Source: Mesorhizobium sp. AR02
Lineage (GTDB): Bacteria; Pseudomonadota; Alphaproteobacteria; Rhizobiales; Rhizobiaceae
Assembly: GCF_024746835.1 (NCBI RefSeq)
Contig: NZ_CP080531.1
Location: forward strand, 434,001 to 498,000
Reading direction: 5' to 3'
Length of the DNA stretch: 64,000 nt
Each line of letters starts with the position of its first letter. The first letter of the stretch is position 1. A model generated the notes under the pieces. That model saw only the letters and a program-made list of their open reading frames with translations. It searched no databases and was not told the origin of the DNA. This document shows, one piece after another, positions 42,998 through 52,201 of this stretch. Position numbers and translations under genes: made by a program.

Positions 42998-43948
42998 CTC
43001 TCCTTCTTTGCCCGGCGTGTTTCCCTGTCGCTCGTGACGCTGTTCCTGCTCAGCATCATGGTGTTCCTGGGTGGCCAGGTGCTGCCCGGCAATGTCGGGC
43101 GCGCGATCCTTGGGCCGTTTGCCGACCAGCGCGCGGTCGATGCGCTCAATCACACGCTCGGCGTCGATCGCCCGCTGCTCACCCAATATGCGACCTGGAT
43201 CTGGAATTTTATCCGCGGCGACATGGGCACGTCCTACATCTTCCGCTCGCCGGTTGCGCCGTTTGTCATCAACGCTTTGGGCAATTCGATGAAGCTGGCG
43301 GCGGTCGCCTTCGTGCTGGTGGTGCCGATCGGCATCCTCGGCGGCGTCGTGGCAGCGCTCAACCTCAACCGCCCGCTCGACCGCATCATCAGCCTTGGCG
43401 GCCTATCGGTGACGGTGCTGCCGGAGTTCGTCACCGGCATCATCCTGATCCTGATCTTTGGCGTGTGGCTGCGCTGGCTGCCGATCTCGGCGGCATGGCC
43501 GAAGGATGCCGGCTTCTTCACCCAACTATATTACCTGATCCTGCCGTCGCTGCCGCTGTTCCTGGTGCTGTTCGGCTATATCGCGCGCATGGCGCGCTCC
43601 GGCATGATCGAAGCACTCGATTCCGACTATACAAGAACGGCGGTGCTCAAGGGCCTGCCCTGGCGCACCGTGATCTGGCGCCATGTGCTGCGCAATGCGC
43701 TGCTGCCGACCATCACCGTCATCGCCACGCAGACCGGCTATCTCATCGGCGGCCTGGTGGTGATCGAGACGCTGTTCCGCTACCAGGGCATCGGTTCTCT
43801 GATCTTCACCGCCGCGCGCGGCAAGGACTTTCCGATGCTGGAATCCGGCATCCTCACCATCGGCATCGTCTATGCCGTGGCGACACTGATCGCCGACTTC
43901 CTCTATTCCGTGCTCAATCCGCGCATCCGGCTGGGGTCAGATCAATGA
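42995..43948 (+). CDS. peptide-type ABC transporter permease (DppB-like), probable ATT start
   Basis: A 317-residue permease if translation starts at the ATT at 42995. The N-terminus is then ILSFFARRVSLSLVTLFLLS, matching the usual DppB opening of a short basic segment running into helix 1. The next in-frame GTG (43034) would remove those arginines. It contains FIRGDMGTSYIF, the DppB periplasmic loop motif, and the coupling loop DYTRTAVLKGLPWRTVIWRH. The C-terminus has GGLVVIETLFRYQGIGSLIF. It is followed by DppC with an ATGA overlap. Confidence 0.85.
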   Translation: MLSFFARRVSLSLVTLFLLSIMVFLGGQVLPGNVGRAILGPFADQRAVDALNHTLGVDRPLLTQYATWIWNFIRGDMGTSYIFRSPVAPFVINALGNSMKLAAVAFVLVVPIGILGGVVAALNLNRPLDRIISLGGLSVTVLPEFVTGIILILIFGVWLRWLPISAAWPKDAGFFTQLYYLILPSLPLFLVLFGYIARMARSGMIEALDSDYTRTAVLKGLPWRTVIWRHVLRNALLPTITVIATQTGYLIGGLVVIETLFRYQGIGSLIFTAARGKDFPMLESGILTIGIVYAVATLIADFLYSVLNPRIRLGSDQ

Positions 43949-44823
43949 GCGTCGTCCAGACCACCTCTCCGCCACAAGACGACACGCGCCGGCGCAGCCC
44001 CATGGCGGAGGTTTTTTTCTCCCTGCTGCGCTCGCGAACCTTCCTCGTCGGCCTTTTCATCGTGCTGTTCTGGGTCGCCTGCGCGCTGTTCGGCGAACAT
44101 TTTGCGCCCTACGACCCGCTTGCCGACGACATCATCAACGCGCTGGCACCACCCTCGCGAGACCACTGGTTCGGCACCGACCAGATCGGCCGCGACGTCT
44201 TCTCGCGCGTCATCGTCGGCTCGCGCGATATCCTCACCGTCGCCCCGCTGGCGACGCTGCTGGCGACGGTGGCTGGTACGGCACTTGGCCTGCTCACCGG
44301 CTATTTCCGCGGCATCGTCGACGATGTCGTCAGCCGCATCCTGGAAGCGTTCATGGCCATTCCCGTGGTCATTGTCGCGCTGCTCGCCATCGTCGCGCTC
44401 GGCACCTCCAAGACCACCGTCATCGTCGTCATTGGGCTGAGCTTCGCGCCGATCATCGCACGCACCGTGCGCTCGGCGGTGCTGGCCGAGCGCGAACTCG
44501 ATTATGTTGCGGCGGCGCAGCTGAGGCATGAGAGCGCGCTGCATACGATGTTCGTCGAGATCCTGCCCAACGTCATCCCGCCGATCCTGGTCGAGACCAC
44601 CGTGCGGCTGGGTTACGCCATCTTCGCGGTTGCCACGCTCTCCTTCATGGGTTTTGGTATCCAGCCGCCCTCGCCCGACTGGGGGCTCTCGATCTCCAGC
44701 AATTACGGCATGATCGGCGGCGGCTTCTGGTGGACGGTGCTGTTCGACGCACTCGCCATCGCCTCGCTGGTGATCGGTGTCAACCTGGCCGCCGACGGCG
44801 TTCATGGAGCGCTCAATGACTAA
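43945..44823 (+). CDS. peptide-type ABC transporter permease (DppC-like)
   Basis: A 292-residue permease. The N-terminal region has AEVFFSLLRSRTFLVGLFIV, then HWFGTDQIGRDVFSRVIVGSR, the diagnostic DppC/OppC motif. The coupling loop is ELDYVAAAQLRHESALHTMF, and the C-terminal SFMGFGIQPPSPDWGLSIS is also family-specific. It overlaps the permease upstream by ATGA and the ATPase gene downstream by eight bases. Confidence 0.92.
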   Translation: MSVVQTTSPPQDDTRRRSPMAEVFFSLLRSRTFLVGLFIVLFWVACALFGEHFAPYDPLADDIINALAPPSRDHWFGTDQIGRDVFSRVIVGSRDILTVAPLATLLATVAGTALGLLTGYFRGIVDDVVSRILEAFMAIPVVIVALLAIVALGTSKTTVIVVIGLSFAPIIARTVRSAVLAERELDYVAAAQLRHESALHTMFVEILPNVIPPILVETTVRLGYAIFAVATLSFMGFGIQPPSPDWGLSISSNYGMIGGGFWWTVLFDALAIASLVIGVNLAADGVHGALND

Positions 44824-46858
44824 CTCCGCAAAGGCTGAAAACGCCCTCGAACTCAGCGATCTGTCGGTTGCCTACCGGGTGGCCGGACGCAACCGCGCCG
44901 TGCTGCGCAATCTCAGCCTCAACATCAGACAAGGCGAGGCCTACGGGTTGGTCGGCGAATCCGGCTGCGGCAAATCCACCGTAGCGCTCACCGTCGTGCG
45001 CTATCTGCCGAGGAACGGCTCGATATCCGGCGGCGCCATCTCGCTCGACGGCCAGGATGTCATGAAGCTCGATGCCGAGGCCTTGCGGCGCGCACGGGCC
45101 GAAAGCGTCTCGATGGTCTATCAGGATCCCGGCAAGGCGCTGAACCCGTCGATCCGCATCGGACGCCAGCTGACCGAGATCTTTGAACTTGCCGGCGTCA
45201 CGGGCAAGGCGGCTGAGGATCGCGCCATCGCGATGCTCAACCGCGTGCGCATCTCCGATCCGCCAAGCGTCATGCAGCGCTACCCGCACCAGCTCTCCGG
45301 CGGCATGCAGCAGCGTGTGGCGATCGCCATGGCGCTGGCCAACGATCCCTCGATGCTGATCCTCGACGAGCCGACGACGGGCCTCGATGCGACGGTCGAA
45401 GCCGAGGTGCTCGACCTCATCGCGCAGTTGCGGCAAGAGCTCTCGGCCTCGATCCTGTTCATCAGCCACAACCTCGCCGTCGTCTCCAACATGTGCGACC
45501 GGGTCGGCGTGCTCTATGCCGGCATGCTGGTCGAGGAAGGCCCGACCGACGTCGTCTTCAACGATCCGCGCCATCCCTATACCGTAGCACTCCTGCGCTG
45601 CCTGCCGCGCGGCGGCCAGCGCAAGGACCAGGGCCGGCTCGACACCATTCCGGGTTTCCTGCCCGGCATTGGCGCTGACATCAAGGGTTGTGCCTTTGCC
45701 GACCGCTGTGCGCTCGCCGACGACCGCTGCCGCATCGAATTGCCGCCGCTCTATGATCTGAGTGACGAGCGCGGCAAACGCCTGTCGCGTTGCTTCCATC
45801 ACGACAAGGCGCAGGCCCTGCCGCGCGCCACACCGAGCGATGTGGCGCTTGCGCCAAAGCCGGCAGTAGCACCGGTGTTACGTGTCGCCGGGCTGAACAA
45901 GACCTATGCCAGCCACGGCCATCCCTTGCGCGCGGTCAAGGATGTCTCGCTTGATCTACGGCCCGGCGAGACGCTGGGGCTGGTCGGCGAATCCGGCAGC
46001 GGCAAGACCACTTTCGCCAGGCTGCTGCTCGGCCTTGTGTCACCTGATGACGGCGGCACCATCGAGCTCGAGGGCAAGGCGCTGGCGCCGAAGCTGGAGA
46101 ACCGTGGCGACGACCAGGTCAAGGCGATGCAGATCGTCTTCCAGAACCCGGACTCAGCGCTCAACCGCTCGCATTCGATCCGCCACATCCTCGGCCGCGC
46201 CTTGAAGCGGCTGGCCGGCCTCTCTGGCAAGGCGCAGGAGGCGCGCCTCGACGACCTCGTCCGCTCGGTTCGCCTCACCGACCGGCATCTGGCCGTCAAG
46301 CCGCGCCAGCTGTCGGGTGGGCTGAAGCAGCGCGTCGCCATCGCGCGGGCCTTCGCCGGCGATCCGCGCATCGTCGTCTGCGACGAGCCGACCTCGGCGC
46401 TCGACGTCTCCGTCCAGGCGGCAATCCTCAACCTGCTCGCCGACCTGCAATCCAAGGAAGACGTCAGCTACATCTTCATCTCGCATGACCTTGGCGTGGT
46501 GCGTTACCTCTCCGACAAGATCGCCGTGCTCTATCTCGGCCGCATCATGGAGCTCGGGCCATCGGAGGAAGTCTTTTCCGGTCCGCATCATCCCTATACC
46601 GAAGCCCTGCTGTCGGCCGTGCCCAAGCTCGACCAGACGGAAACGGCGCGCATTCGGCTCGACGGCGAGATCCCCAGCGCCACAAACCCGCCCACGGGCT
46701 GCGTCTTCAACACGCGCTGTCCGCGCAAGATCGGTCTGATCTGCGAGCAGCAAGAGCCGCCGCTGGCCGAGGCGCAGCCCGGACATTCGATCCGCTGCCA
46801 CATCCCCTATGCGGAGCTGGCGAGGCTGCAGAAGGGGCTCGTGATCGAACCGGCATAG
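44816..46858 (+). CDS. peptide-type ABC transporter ATP-binding protein, DppD-DppF fusion
   Basis: A 680-residue protein with two complete ATPase domains. The first has GESGCGKST near residue 46, LSGGMQQRVAIAMA, LILDEPTTGLDA and an ACAP-type CAFADRCALADDRC cysteine cluster after it. The second starts near residue 360 with GESGSGKTT, LSGGLKQRVAIARA, VVCDEPTSALDV and a second cluster, CVFNTRCPRKIGLIC. Separate DppD and DppF subunits are fused here, as in some rhizobial importers. It is the last gene of the operon. Confidence 0.93.
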   Translation: MTNSAKAENALELSDLSVAYRVAGRNRAVLRNLSLNIRQGEAYGLVGESGCGKSTVALTVVRYLPRNGSISGGAISLDGQDVMKLDAEALRRARAESVSMVYQDPGKALNPSIRIGRQLTEIFELAGVTGKAAEDRAIAMLNRVRISDPPSVMQRYPHQLSGGMQQRVAIAMALANDPSMLILDEPTTGLDATVEAEVLDLIAQLRQELSASILFISHNLAVVSNMCDRVGVLYAGMLVEEGPTDVVFNDPRHPYTVALLRCLPRGGQRKDQGRLDTIPGFLPGIGADIKGCAFADRCALADDRCRIELPPLYDLSDERGKRLSRCFHHDKAQALPRATPSDVALAPKPAVAPVLRVAGLNKTYASHGHPLRAVKDVSLDLRPGETLGLVGESGSGKTTFARLLLGLVSPDDGGTIELEGKALAPKLENRGDDQVKAMQIVFQNPDSALNRSHSIRHILGRALKRLAGLSGKAQEARLDDLVRSVRLTDRHLAVKPRQLSGGLKQRVAIARAFAGDPRIVVCDEPTSALDVSVQAAILNLLADLQSKEDVSYIFISHDLGVVRYLSDKIAVLYLGRIMELGPSEEVFSGPHHPYTEALLSAVPKLDQTETARIRLDGEIPSATNPPTGCVFNTRCPRKIGLICEQQEPPLAEAQPGHSIRCHIPYAELARLQKGLVIEPA

Positions 46859-46876
46859 CAAGGCATCGCTGGCCGG

Positions 46877-47779
46877 TTACCTACGGCCGGCCATGCCTAG
46901 GGAGCGGTCGCCTTCCGAAAAACCCTGATCGCTGGTCCAGCCCTTGGCCAGCGAGCGCAAGCCTGTCAATGCGACTTCGAGGACATCCGACGAGACAGGA
47001 TTGCTGGGATAGGCGAGATAGATCGGCCGCTGGAACATCGGCGCGTTGTCGATGCGCCGCATCTCGCCGCGCTCGATATGGCCGCTGACGGCGCTAAGCG
47101 GCAGATAGGCGGCCGCTTGCTGTGAAAGCACATGCTGCAGCCCGATGAACACCAGCCCGGCCGAAATGGCCGGCTTGACCATGCCGGCAAAGGCGCGGTC
47201 ATGCTCGATGCGGAATTCCAGCCCCCAGTCCATCAGGATGTAGTTTTCGGTCCATGGCTTGGTCTGCGCGGCATGCTGGACCAGCACCACCTGATCGACG
47301 GCCAGCGTTTCATAGACGATGCCAGGATGCGGTCGTGGCAGATAGAGAATGCAGATGTCGAGCAGGCCTTCGGCCAGCTGGTCAATCGCCAGATCCGGAA
47401 AACTGCCTTCGAGCCGCAGCGCCACGTTCGGCCGTTCGGCGCGCATCCATTCGACCCATGGCGAGGTGATGCGCTCCCACAGATAGGCGGGAGCGGTCAG
47501 TCGCAGCAGGCTCTCATAGCCATCGGGAACAGCGATGTCCTGCCTCGATTGCTCCCAGGTGCGGGTGATGGAGGAGGCGTGCGGCAGGAACTGCCGGCCG
47601 GCCGGCGTCAGCGTGACGCCGTCGCGGTCACGCACGAAAAGCCGGCGCCCCAGCTGCTCCTCCAGCCCCCGGATCCGTGCACTGACGGTGGATTGCGCCA
47701 GGTTGAGCCGGCTGGCCGCGACGGTGAAGCTGCCATGTTCGGCAACCTCCAGGAAACTGCGCAGGTTTTCGGTATCCAT
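46877..47779 (-). CDS. LysR-family transcriptional regulator
   Basis: A 300-residue regulator. The helix-turn-helix is at residues about 16-38 (SFTVAASRLNLAQSTVSARI), followed by RGLEEQLGRRLFVRDRDGVTLT. The effector domain runs to the C-terminus. The ATG at 47779 has AAGGTG six bases upstream. It is divergent from the second Tat-exported binding-protein gene, which it likely controls, and convergent with the end of the importer operon. Confidence 0.9.
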   Translation of the reverse strand: MDTENLRSFLEVAEHGSFTVAASRLNLAQSTVSARIRGLEEQLGRRLFVRDRDGVTLTPAGRQFLPHASSITRTWEQSRQDIAVPDGYESLLRLTAPAYLWERITSPWVEWMRAERPNVALRLEGSFPDLAIDQLAEGLLDICILYLPRPHPGIVYETLAVDQVVLVQHAAQTKPWTENYILMDWGLEFRIEHDRAFAGMVKPAISAGLVFIGLQHVLSQQAAAYLPLSAVSGHIERGEMRRIDNAPMFQRPIYLAYPSNPVSSDVLEVALTGLRSLAKGWTSDQGFSEGDRSLGMAGRR

Positions 47780-47894
47780 GCTCACACCTTGCATCGAAAA
47801 TTTCGATGGCCCCCAACAAAAAATATCGCTTTCCGGCCGCGATCAACAATGACCTAAATGGCCAATCCCCCAAGGGCAAGCGAGGAATGCAGCC

Positions 47895-49550
47895 ATGCCA
47901 AGGCATTTCATGACGATTGACACTGCTCGCGAAAAACTCACCGCAATCGAAAATTCCGCTGTCGACGAATTGCTGGCCGGCAGGCTCGACCGCCGCGATT
48001 TCCTGCGCCATGGCAGCCTTCTCGGCCTTTCCCTGCCATTCCTGGGCAGCCTCGTGACGGCTGCCGGCCTCGGCACGCAAAAGGCCCGCGCCGAAGGCAA
48101 GCCGGGCGGCACAGTGCGCGCCGGCGTCGCCACGCCAGGCGGCGCCATCGATCCCGTCACCTATTATGACAGCGGCAGCTACCAGCTGGTTTTCCAGACC
48201 GCCGAATTCCTCTGCATCACGCAGCCCGATCTCACTTTGAAGCCGGTGCTGGCGGAAAGCTGGGCGCCGAACGCGGACGGCAGCGTGTGGACCTTCAAGC
48301 TGCGCAAGGGCGTGAAATTCCACAATGGCGAGGACTTCAAGGCCGATGATGTCGTCGCGACCTTCGACCGGCTGGCCGACCCCAATGGTGCCTCGAACGC
48401 GCTTTCGGTGTTCAAGGGCCTGCTGTCGAAGGGCGGCACGCAGAAAGTCGACGATCACACCGTCGCCTTCCATCTCGATGCGCCGAACGGCAGCTTTCCC
48501 TATTCGGTGTCGATCGACAATTACAACGCCGTCATCCTGCCGGCGAGCTACAAGGGCGACTACGAAAAGACCTTCGAGGGCACCGGCCCCTTCCGGCTGG
48601 AGAGCTACACGCCGAAGGTCGGCGCAACCTTCGTGCGCAATCCCGACTATTGGGGCGAGAAGGCGCTGCCGGATCGGCTCGAATTCAAGTTCTACGGCGA
48701 CGTGCAGCCGCGCATCCTGGCGCTGCAGGCCGGCGAGGTCGACGTCCTCGATGCCGTGCCGCTCGATGTCAGCCAGGTGGTGCTGAATAGCCCCGACATC
48801 ACGGTGTTGCGCGTCGCCTCGACCGCCCACCGCCAGCTGCACATGCGCTGCGACACCGGTCAGTTCACCGACAAGCGCGTGCGCCAGGCGCTGGCGCTCA
48901 GCATCGACCGCTCCAAGCTGGTCGACGGCCTGTGCCGCGGCATGGCGGCGACCGGCAATGACAGCCCGTTCGCGCCAGCCTTTCCCGCCACCGACAAGAC
49001 GGTGCCGCAGCGCGTGCAGGACATCGCCAAGGCCAAGCAGTTGCTCGAGGCGGCAGGCCTTGCCAGCGGCTTCGACATCACGCTGACGACGCTGCGCTAT
49101 TCCGACATTCCGGGCTACGCTCAGCTGTTCCAGAATTTCGCCAAGGAAATCGGCGCCCGCATCTCGCTCAACATCGAGGACCAGGACAAATATTACGGCA
49201 AGGCGGTGTTCGGCCAGTCGGACTGGCTGGACAGCCCGTTGGGGATCACCGACTACGCCCACCGCAGCGTGCCCAATGTCTTCCTCAAGAGCCCGCTGGT
49301 CAGCGACGGTCCGTGGAACGCGGCGCATTTCAAGAACCCTGCCTATGACGGCATGGTCACCAGTTACCTCAAGGCACTCGACATCGGTGCGCAGCGCGCG
49401 GCCGCGTCCGACATCCAGAAGCTGCTGCTCGACGAGACACCTGTGATCTTCAGCTATTTCCCGGATCTGCTGGTGCCGGTGCGCAAGAATGTCAGTGGCT
49501 TGCCGCCGATCGCCGCCGGGCTGCTGCTCGATCGCGTGTCGCTGGGATAG
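47895..49550 (+). CDS. ABC transporter substrate-binding protein (family 5, peptide-type) with Tat signal, second copy
   Basis: A 551-residue binding protein closely parallel to the one at 38.8 kb. It has the same layout: a basic leader, the twin-arginine motif DRRDFLRHGS, a hydrophobic segment to about GTQKARAEG, then WTFKLRKGVKFHNGEDFKADD and GTGPFRLESYTPKVG. No permease or ATPase gene accompanies it, so it presumably docks on the importer encoded at 43.0-46.9 kb. It is transcribed away from a LysR gene and may widen the substrate range under separate control. Confidence 0.92.
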   Translation: MPRHFMTIDTAREKLTAIENSAVDELLAGRLDRRDFLRHGSLLGLSLPFLGSLVTAAGLGTQKARAEGKPGGTVRAGVATPGGAIDPVTYYDSGSYQLVFQTAEFLCITQPDLTLKPVLAESWAPNADGSVWTFKLRKGVKFHNGEDFKADDVVATFDRLADPNGASNALSVFKGLLSKGGTQKVDDHTVAFHLDAPNGSFPYSVSIDNYNAVILPASYKGDYEKTFEGTGPFRLESYTPKVGATFVRNPDYWGEKALPDRLEFKFYGDVQPRILALQAGEVDVLDAVPLDVSQVVLNSPDITVLRVASTAHRQLHMRCDTGQFTDKRVRQALALSIDRSKLVDGLCRGMAATGNDSPFAPAFPATDKTVPQRVQDIAKAKQLLEAAGLASGFDITLTTLRYSDIPGYAQLFQNFAKEIGARISLNIEDQDKYYGKAVFGQSDWLDSPLGITDYAHRSVPNVFLKSPLVSDGPWNAAHFKNPAYDGMVTSYLKALDIGAQRAAASDIQKLLLDETPVIFSYFPDLLVPVRKNVSGLPPIAAGLLLDRVSLG

Positions 49551-49709
49551 AGGCTGGATTGGACAATTCTGCTTTTCGGGCGGTGAGGCTATCGCTGGCA
49601 GGGCTGCGAAGAACGATGGGGGGCCATCGTTCGAGCCGCTCGATGCAAGGGAAACCCGCCGCCCGGAAACCCTTTCCGGCGCCATAGCTCAATCCAGGTT
49701 CATCTCGCT

Positions 49710-50594
49710 ATGCGCCAACGCTCGATGACAAAAGAAAAGAAACGGGAGACTACCATTCGCAAGCCTCATTTGCGCGGTCGCGGACCGCATTTCCCCTTGC
49801 TCGACACCATCGTGCAGTATGAGTTCGAGCCGGGCTATGTCGCCTTCACCATGCCGATGCAGAAGCGGCTGCGCGTGCAGGTGGGATCGATGATCGTCGC
49901 CGATACGACCAAGGCGCTGGTGCTCTACGAATCCGACCATTTGCCGGTCTACTACTTCCCGATCAGCGACGTTCGCGAGGAATTCCTGCTGCCCAGCACC
50001 ACGACGACCGAGAGCCCGTTCAAGGGCGTCGCCACCCATTATTCGCTGAACACCGGCATCACGCTGGTCGAGGATGCCGCCTGGCGTTATCTCGATCCGG
50101 TCAAGGGATCGCCGCTGTTGTCGGACTACATGTCCTTTTATTGGCCCAAGATGACGCACTGGTATGAGGAGGACGAGGAGATCTTCGTCCACGCCCGCGA
50201 TCCATTCCGCCGGGTCGACTGCCTGCCCTCCTCGCGGCGGGTGCAGGTCATCCTCGACGGCGAGCAGGTTGCCGATTCACGTCGCGGCGTGTTCGTGTTC
50301 GAAACCGGCCATCCGGTGCGCCACTATCTGCCGATCGCGGACACGCGGCTCGATATGTTCGCGCCCAGCCGCTACATCTCGCGCTGCCCTTACAAGGGCA
50401 TCTCCAGCTACTATCACGTGACGACGGCCAAGAAGCGGCACGAGAACCTCGTCTGGTATTATCCCGATCCGGTGCATGAGGCCGAGCGCATCAAGGGCCT
50501 GGTCTGCTTCCATCACGAACTGGTCGACAAGATCCTGGTCAACGGCGTCGAAATCCCGAAGGAATTCACGGCCGCGTCCAGCGGCTATTTCTGA
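49710..50594 (+). CDS. protein with two DUF427 domains
   Basis: A 294-residue soluble protein made of two repeats of the DUF427 fold. The first repeat contains RVQVGSMIVADTTKALVLYE and LPVYYFPISDVREEFLLP; the second has RRVQVILDGEQVADSRRGVF and VRHYLPIADTRLDMFAPS. Each ends with a conserved aromatic region (WRYLDPVK and LVWYYPDPVHEAERIKG). The DUF427 function is not established. The start may be the ATG at 49710 or at 49725; there is no clear ribosome-binding site for either. It looks monocistronic. Confidence 0.85.
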   Translation: MRQRSMTKEKKRETTIRKPHLRGRGPHFPLLDTIVQYEFEPGYVAFTMPMQKRLRVQVGSMIVADTTKALVLYESDHLPVYYFPISDVREEFLLPSTTTTESPFKGVATHYSLNTGITLVEDAAWRYLDPVKGSPLLSDYMSFYWPKMTHWYEEDEEIFVHARDPFRRVDCLPSSRRVQVILDGEQVADSRRGVFVFETGHPVRHYLPIADTRLDMFAPSRYISRCPYKGISSYYHVTTAKKRHENLVWYYPDPVHEAERIKGLVCFHHELVDKILVNGVEIPKEFTAASSGYF

Positions 50595-50686
50595 GCTGTC
50601 ACTGGCTGACTGCGTTCGAGTCACCCTTCGAGTTTTCGTTCGCCCGGGCCAGTGCTAGGCTGAGCCTTCGCGACGGACGATTGCTC

Positions 50687-51274
50687 ATGACGACAGCACT
50701 TCATCTTGCGGCCCTGCCCTGGCTCGTCGCCCTGGCCGCTTTGCCGGTGCCGGCATTTGCCGAAAACGGTCCGGCTTTCGATCTCAAGCTCGACATCGAC
50801 CAGGACGGCAAGATGGACCGGGCCATGGTTCTGTAGGAGCCCGGCGGACCGGCCGATCTGTATATTTACCTGGCAGCCGGTGAGGAGAAGCTCGATCCCT
50901 TGCGCCGGCCCGATTTCGTCAAGAAAGGGCTGACCGAAGACCGGGTCATTGACCTTGAAAGCAAGGGCAAGGGATCGCTGGCGATGACGTCCTGCTTCGG
51001 CTGCGGCGCCAGCAAGTCGACAGAAGACACGCTGACGATCGTCTATCGCCAAGGCCAATTCCTGGTCGGTGGCTACGGTCGCAGCTGGGATTGGAATCAA
51101 CAGACATCCGATGGCGTCAAGACGACGGTTGGTGGCTGCGACATCAACTATCTCACCGGCAAGGGCACTGTCTCCAAGGACCTTGAGGACGGCAAGCCGA
51201 TCAAGGGCGGGTTCAAGCCGGTGCCGCTCAAAGACTGGTCTACCGACAGGCGCCCTAAGGCGCGCGACTTCTAA
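50687..51274 (+). pseudogene. secreted protein gene interrupted by one in-frame TAG
   Basis: The frame from the ATG at 50687 encodes a signal peptide (LPWLVALAALPVPAFA, then ENGP) and a Ca-loop-like DIDQDGKMDRAMVL, then TAG at 50834-50836 (codon 50), then EPGGPADLYIYLAAGEEKL and on to the stop at 51274 in the same frame. The downstream part has two cysteine pairs (SCFGCG and GGCDINY). A start after the stop, at 50900, would lack a signal peptide. The single stop is the only defect, so it is a recent pseudogene or a sequencing error. Family not recognised. Confidence 0.75.
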
Positions 51275-51331
51275 GAGGTTGCTCGAAAGACCGCATAGGC
51301 AATAACCTCTTCGAAACGGGGAGGGCTATCG

Positions 51332-52096
51332 ATGGATCTTTTCAAGCTGGGCGGCGATGTCGCGCTGGTTACCGGCGCCGGCAGCGGCATTGGCCAGGCA
51401 ATCGCGATCGGACTGGCTGAGGCCGGCGCCAACGTCGCCTGTTTCGGTCATGCATCGAAGGGTGGGCTGGAGGAGACTGCGCAGCGGATCACGTCACTTG
51501 GCCGCAAGGCGCTGGTGTTGACCGGCACGGTCACCTCGGAGAAAGATCTCGCAGCAGCGATCGATCGCGCCGAGGCGGAGCTCGGTGTGCTGACCGTCGC
51601 CGTCAACAATGCCGGCATCGCCGGGTCGGAACCGGCCGAAACGATGTCGCTGAAGACATGGCAGAAGGTGCACGAGGTCAATGTCGCCGGCGTGTTCCTG
51701 TCCTGCCAGGCCGAGGCTCGCAAGATGCTGGCTCGACGCAAGGGCTCGATCATCAACATCGCCTCGATGTCGGGCACGATCGTCAATCGCGGGCTGACGC
51801 AGGCGCATTACAATTCCTCGAAAGCCGCCGTCATCCACATGTCGAAGAGCCTCGCCATGGAATGGGCCGATCGCGGCTTGCGCGTCAATGTCGTCAGCCC
51901 GGGCTACACGCTGACGCCGATGAACAAACGGCCGGAGGTCGCTGAGGAGATAAAGATCTTCAAGCGCGACACGCCAATGGGGCGCATGGCAACGCCGGAG
52001 GAAATGGTTGGGCCGACCGTGTTCCTGGCCAGCCGCGCATCGAGCTTCGTCACCGGCCTCGATCTGATCGTCGATGGCGGTTACGTCTGCTGGTAG
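51332..52096 (+). CDS. SDR-family oxidoreductase
   Basis: A 254-residue short-chain dehydrogenase. The cofactor motif TGAGSGIGQA is near residue 15, NNAGIAG near 91, the catalytic Ser in NIASMSGTIV, and Tyr-x3-Lys in HYNSSKAAV. The ending TGLDLIVDGGYVCW is typical. The ribosome-binding site is GGGGAGGG. It resembles gluconate/sorbitol-type dehydrogenases, but the substrate is not evident from the neighbours and it appears to be a single-gene unit. Confidence 0.9.
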   Translation: MDLFKLGGDVALVTGAGSGIGQAIAIGLAEAGANVACFGHASKGGLEETAQRITSLGRKALVLTGTVTSEKDLAAAIDRAEAELGVLTVAVNNAGIAGSEPAETMSLKTWQKVHEVNVAGVFLSCQAEARKMLARRKGSIINIASMSGTIVNRGLTQAHYNSSKAAVIHMSKSLAMEWADRGLRVNVVSPGYTLTPMNKRPEVAEEIKIFKRDTPMGRMATPEEMVGPTVFLASRASSFVTGLDLIVDGGYVCW

Positions 52097-52157
52097 GACC
52101 GCATCTGGCAGAACTTCGCCTGCAGTCTGAATTTGTGCGTTCCGCGCGGCTTAGTCG

Positions 52158-52201
52158 TTGCGTGAGATGAACGTTGGTATATATAATTTCATCCTATGAA
52201 A
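52158..52201 (+). promoter_or_regulatory. promoter with overlapping palindrome, 5' of the TMAO/betaine-type importer
   Basis: TTGCGT at 52158-52163 and a perfect TATAAT at 52182-52187 are 18 bases apart. The palindrome TTTCA-TCCTA-TGAAA (52187-52201) begins at the last base of the -10 box, a good repressor position. The gap from 52097 to 52518 (422 bases) otherwise shows no gene; the importer's first codon is more than 300 bases downstream, leaving a long leader. Confidence 0.55.

Noticed and set aside
47628..49685. 685-codon minus-strand frame opposite the second Tat binding-protein gene
   Set aside because: It overlaps a strongly supported family-5 binding protein and part of the LysR gene, and its composition is that of a shadow frame.
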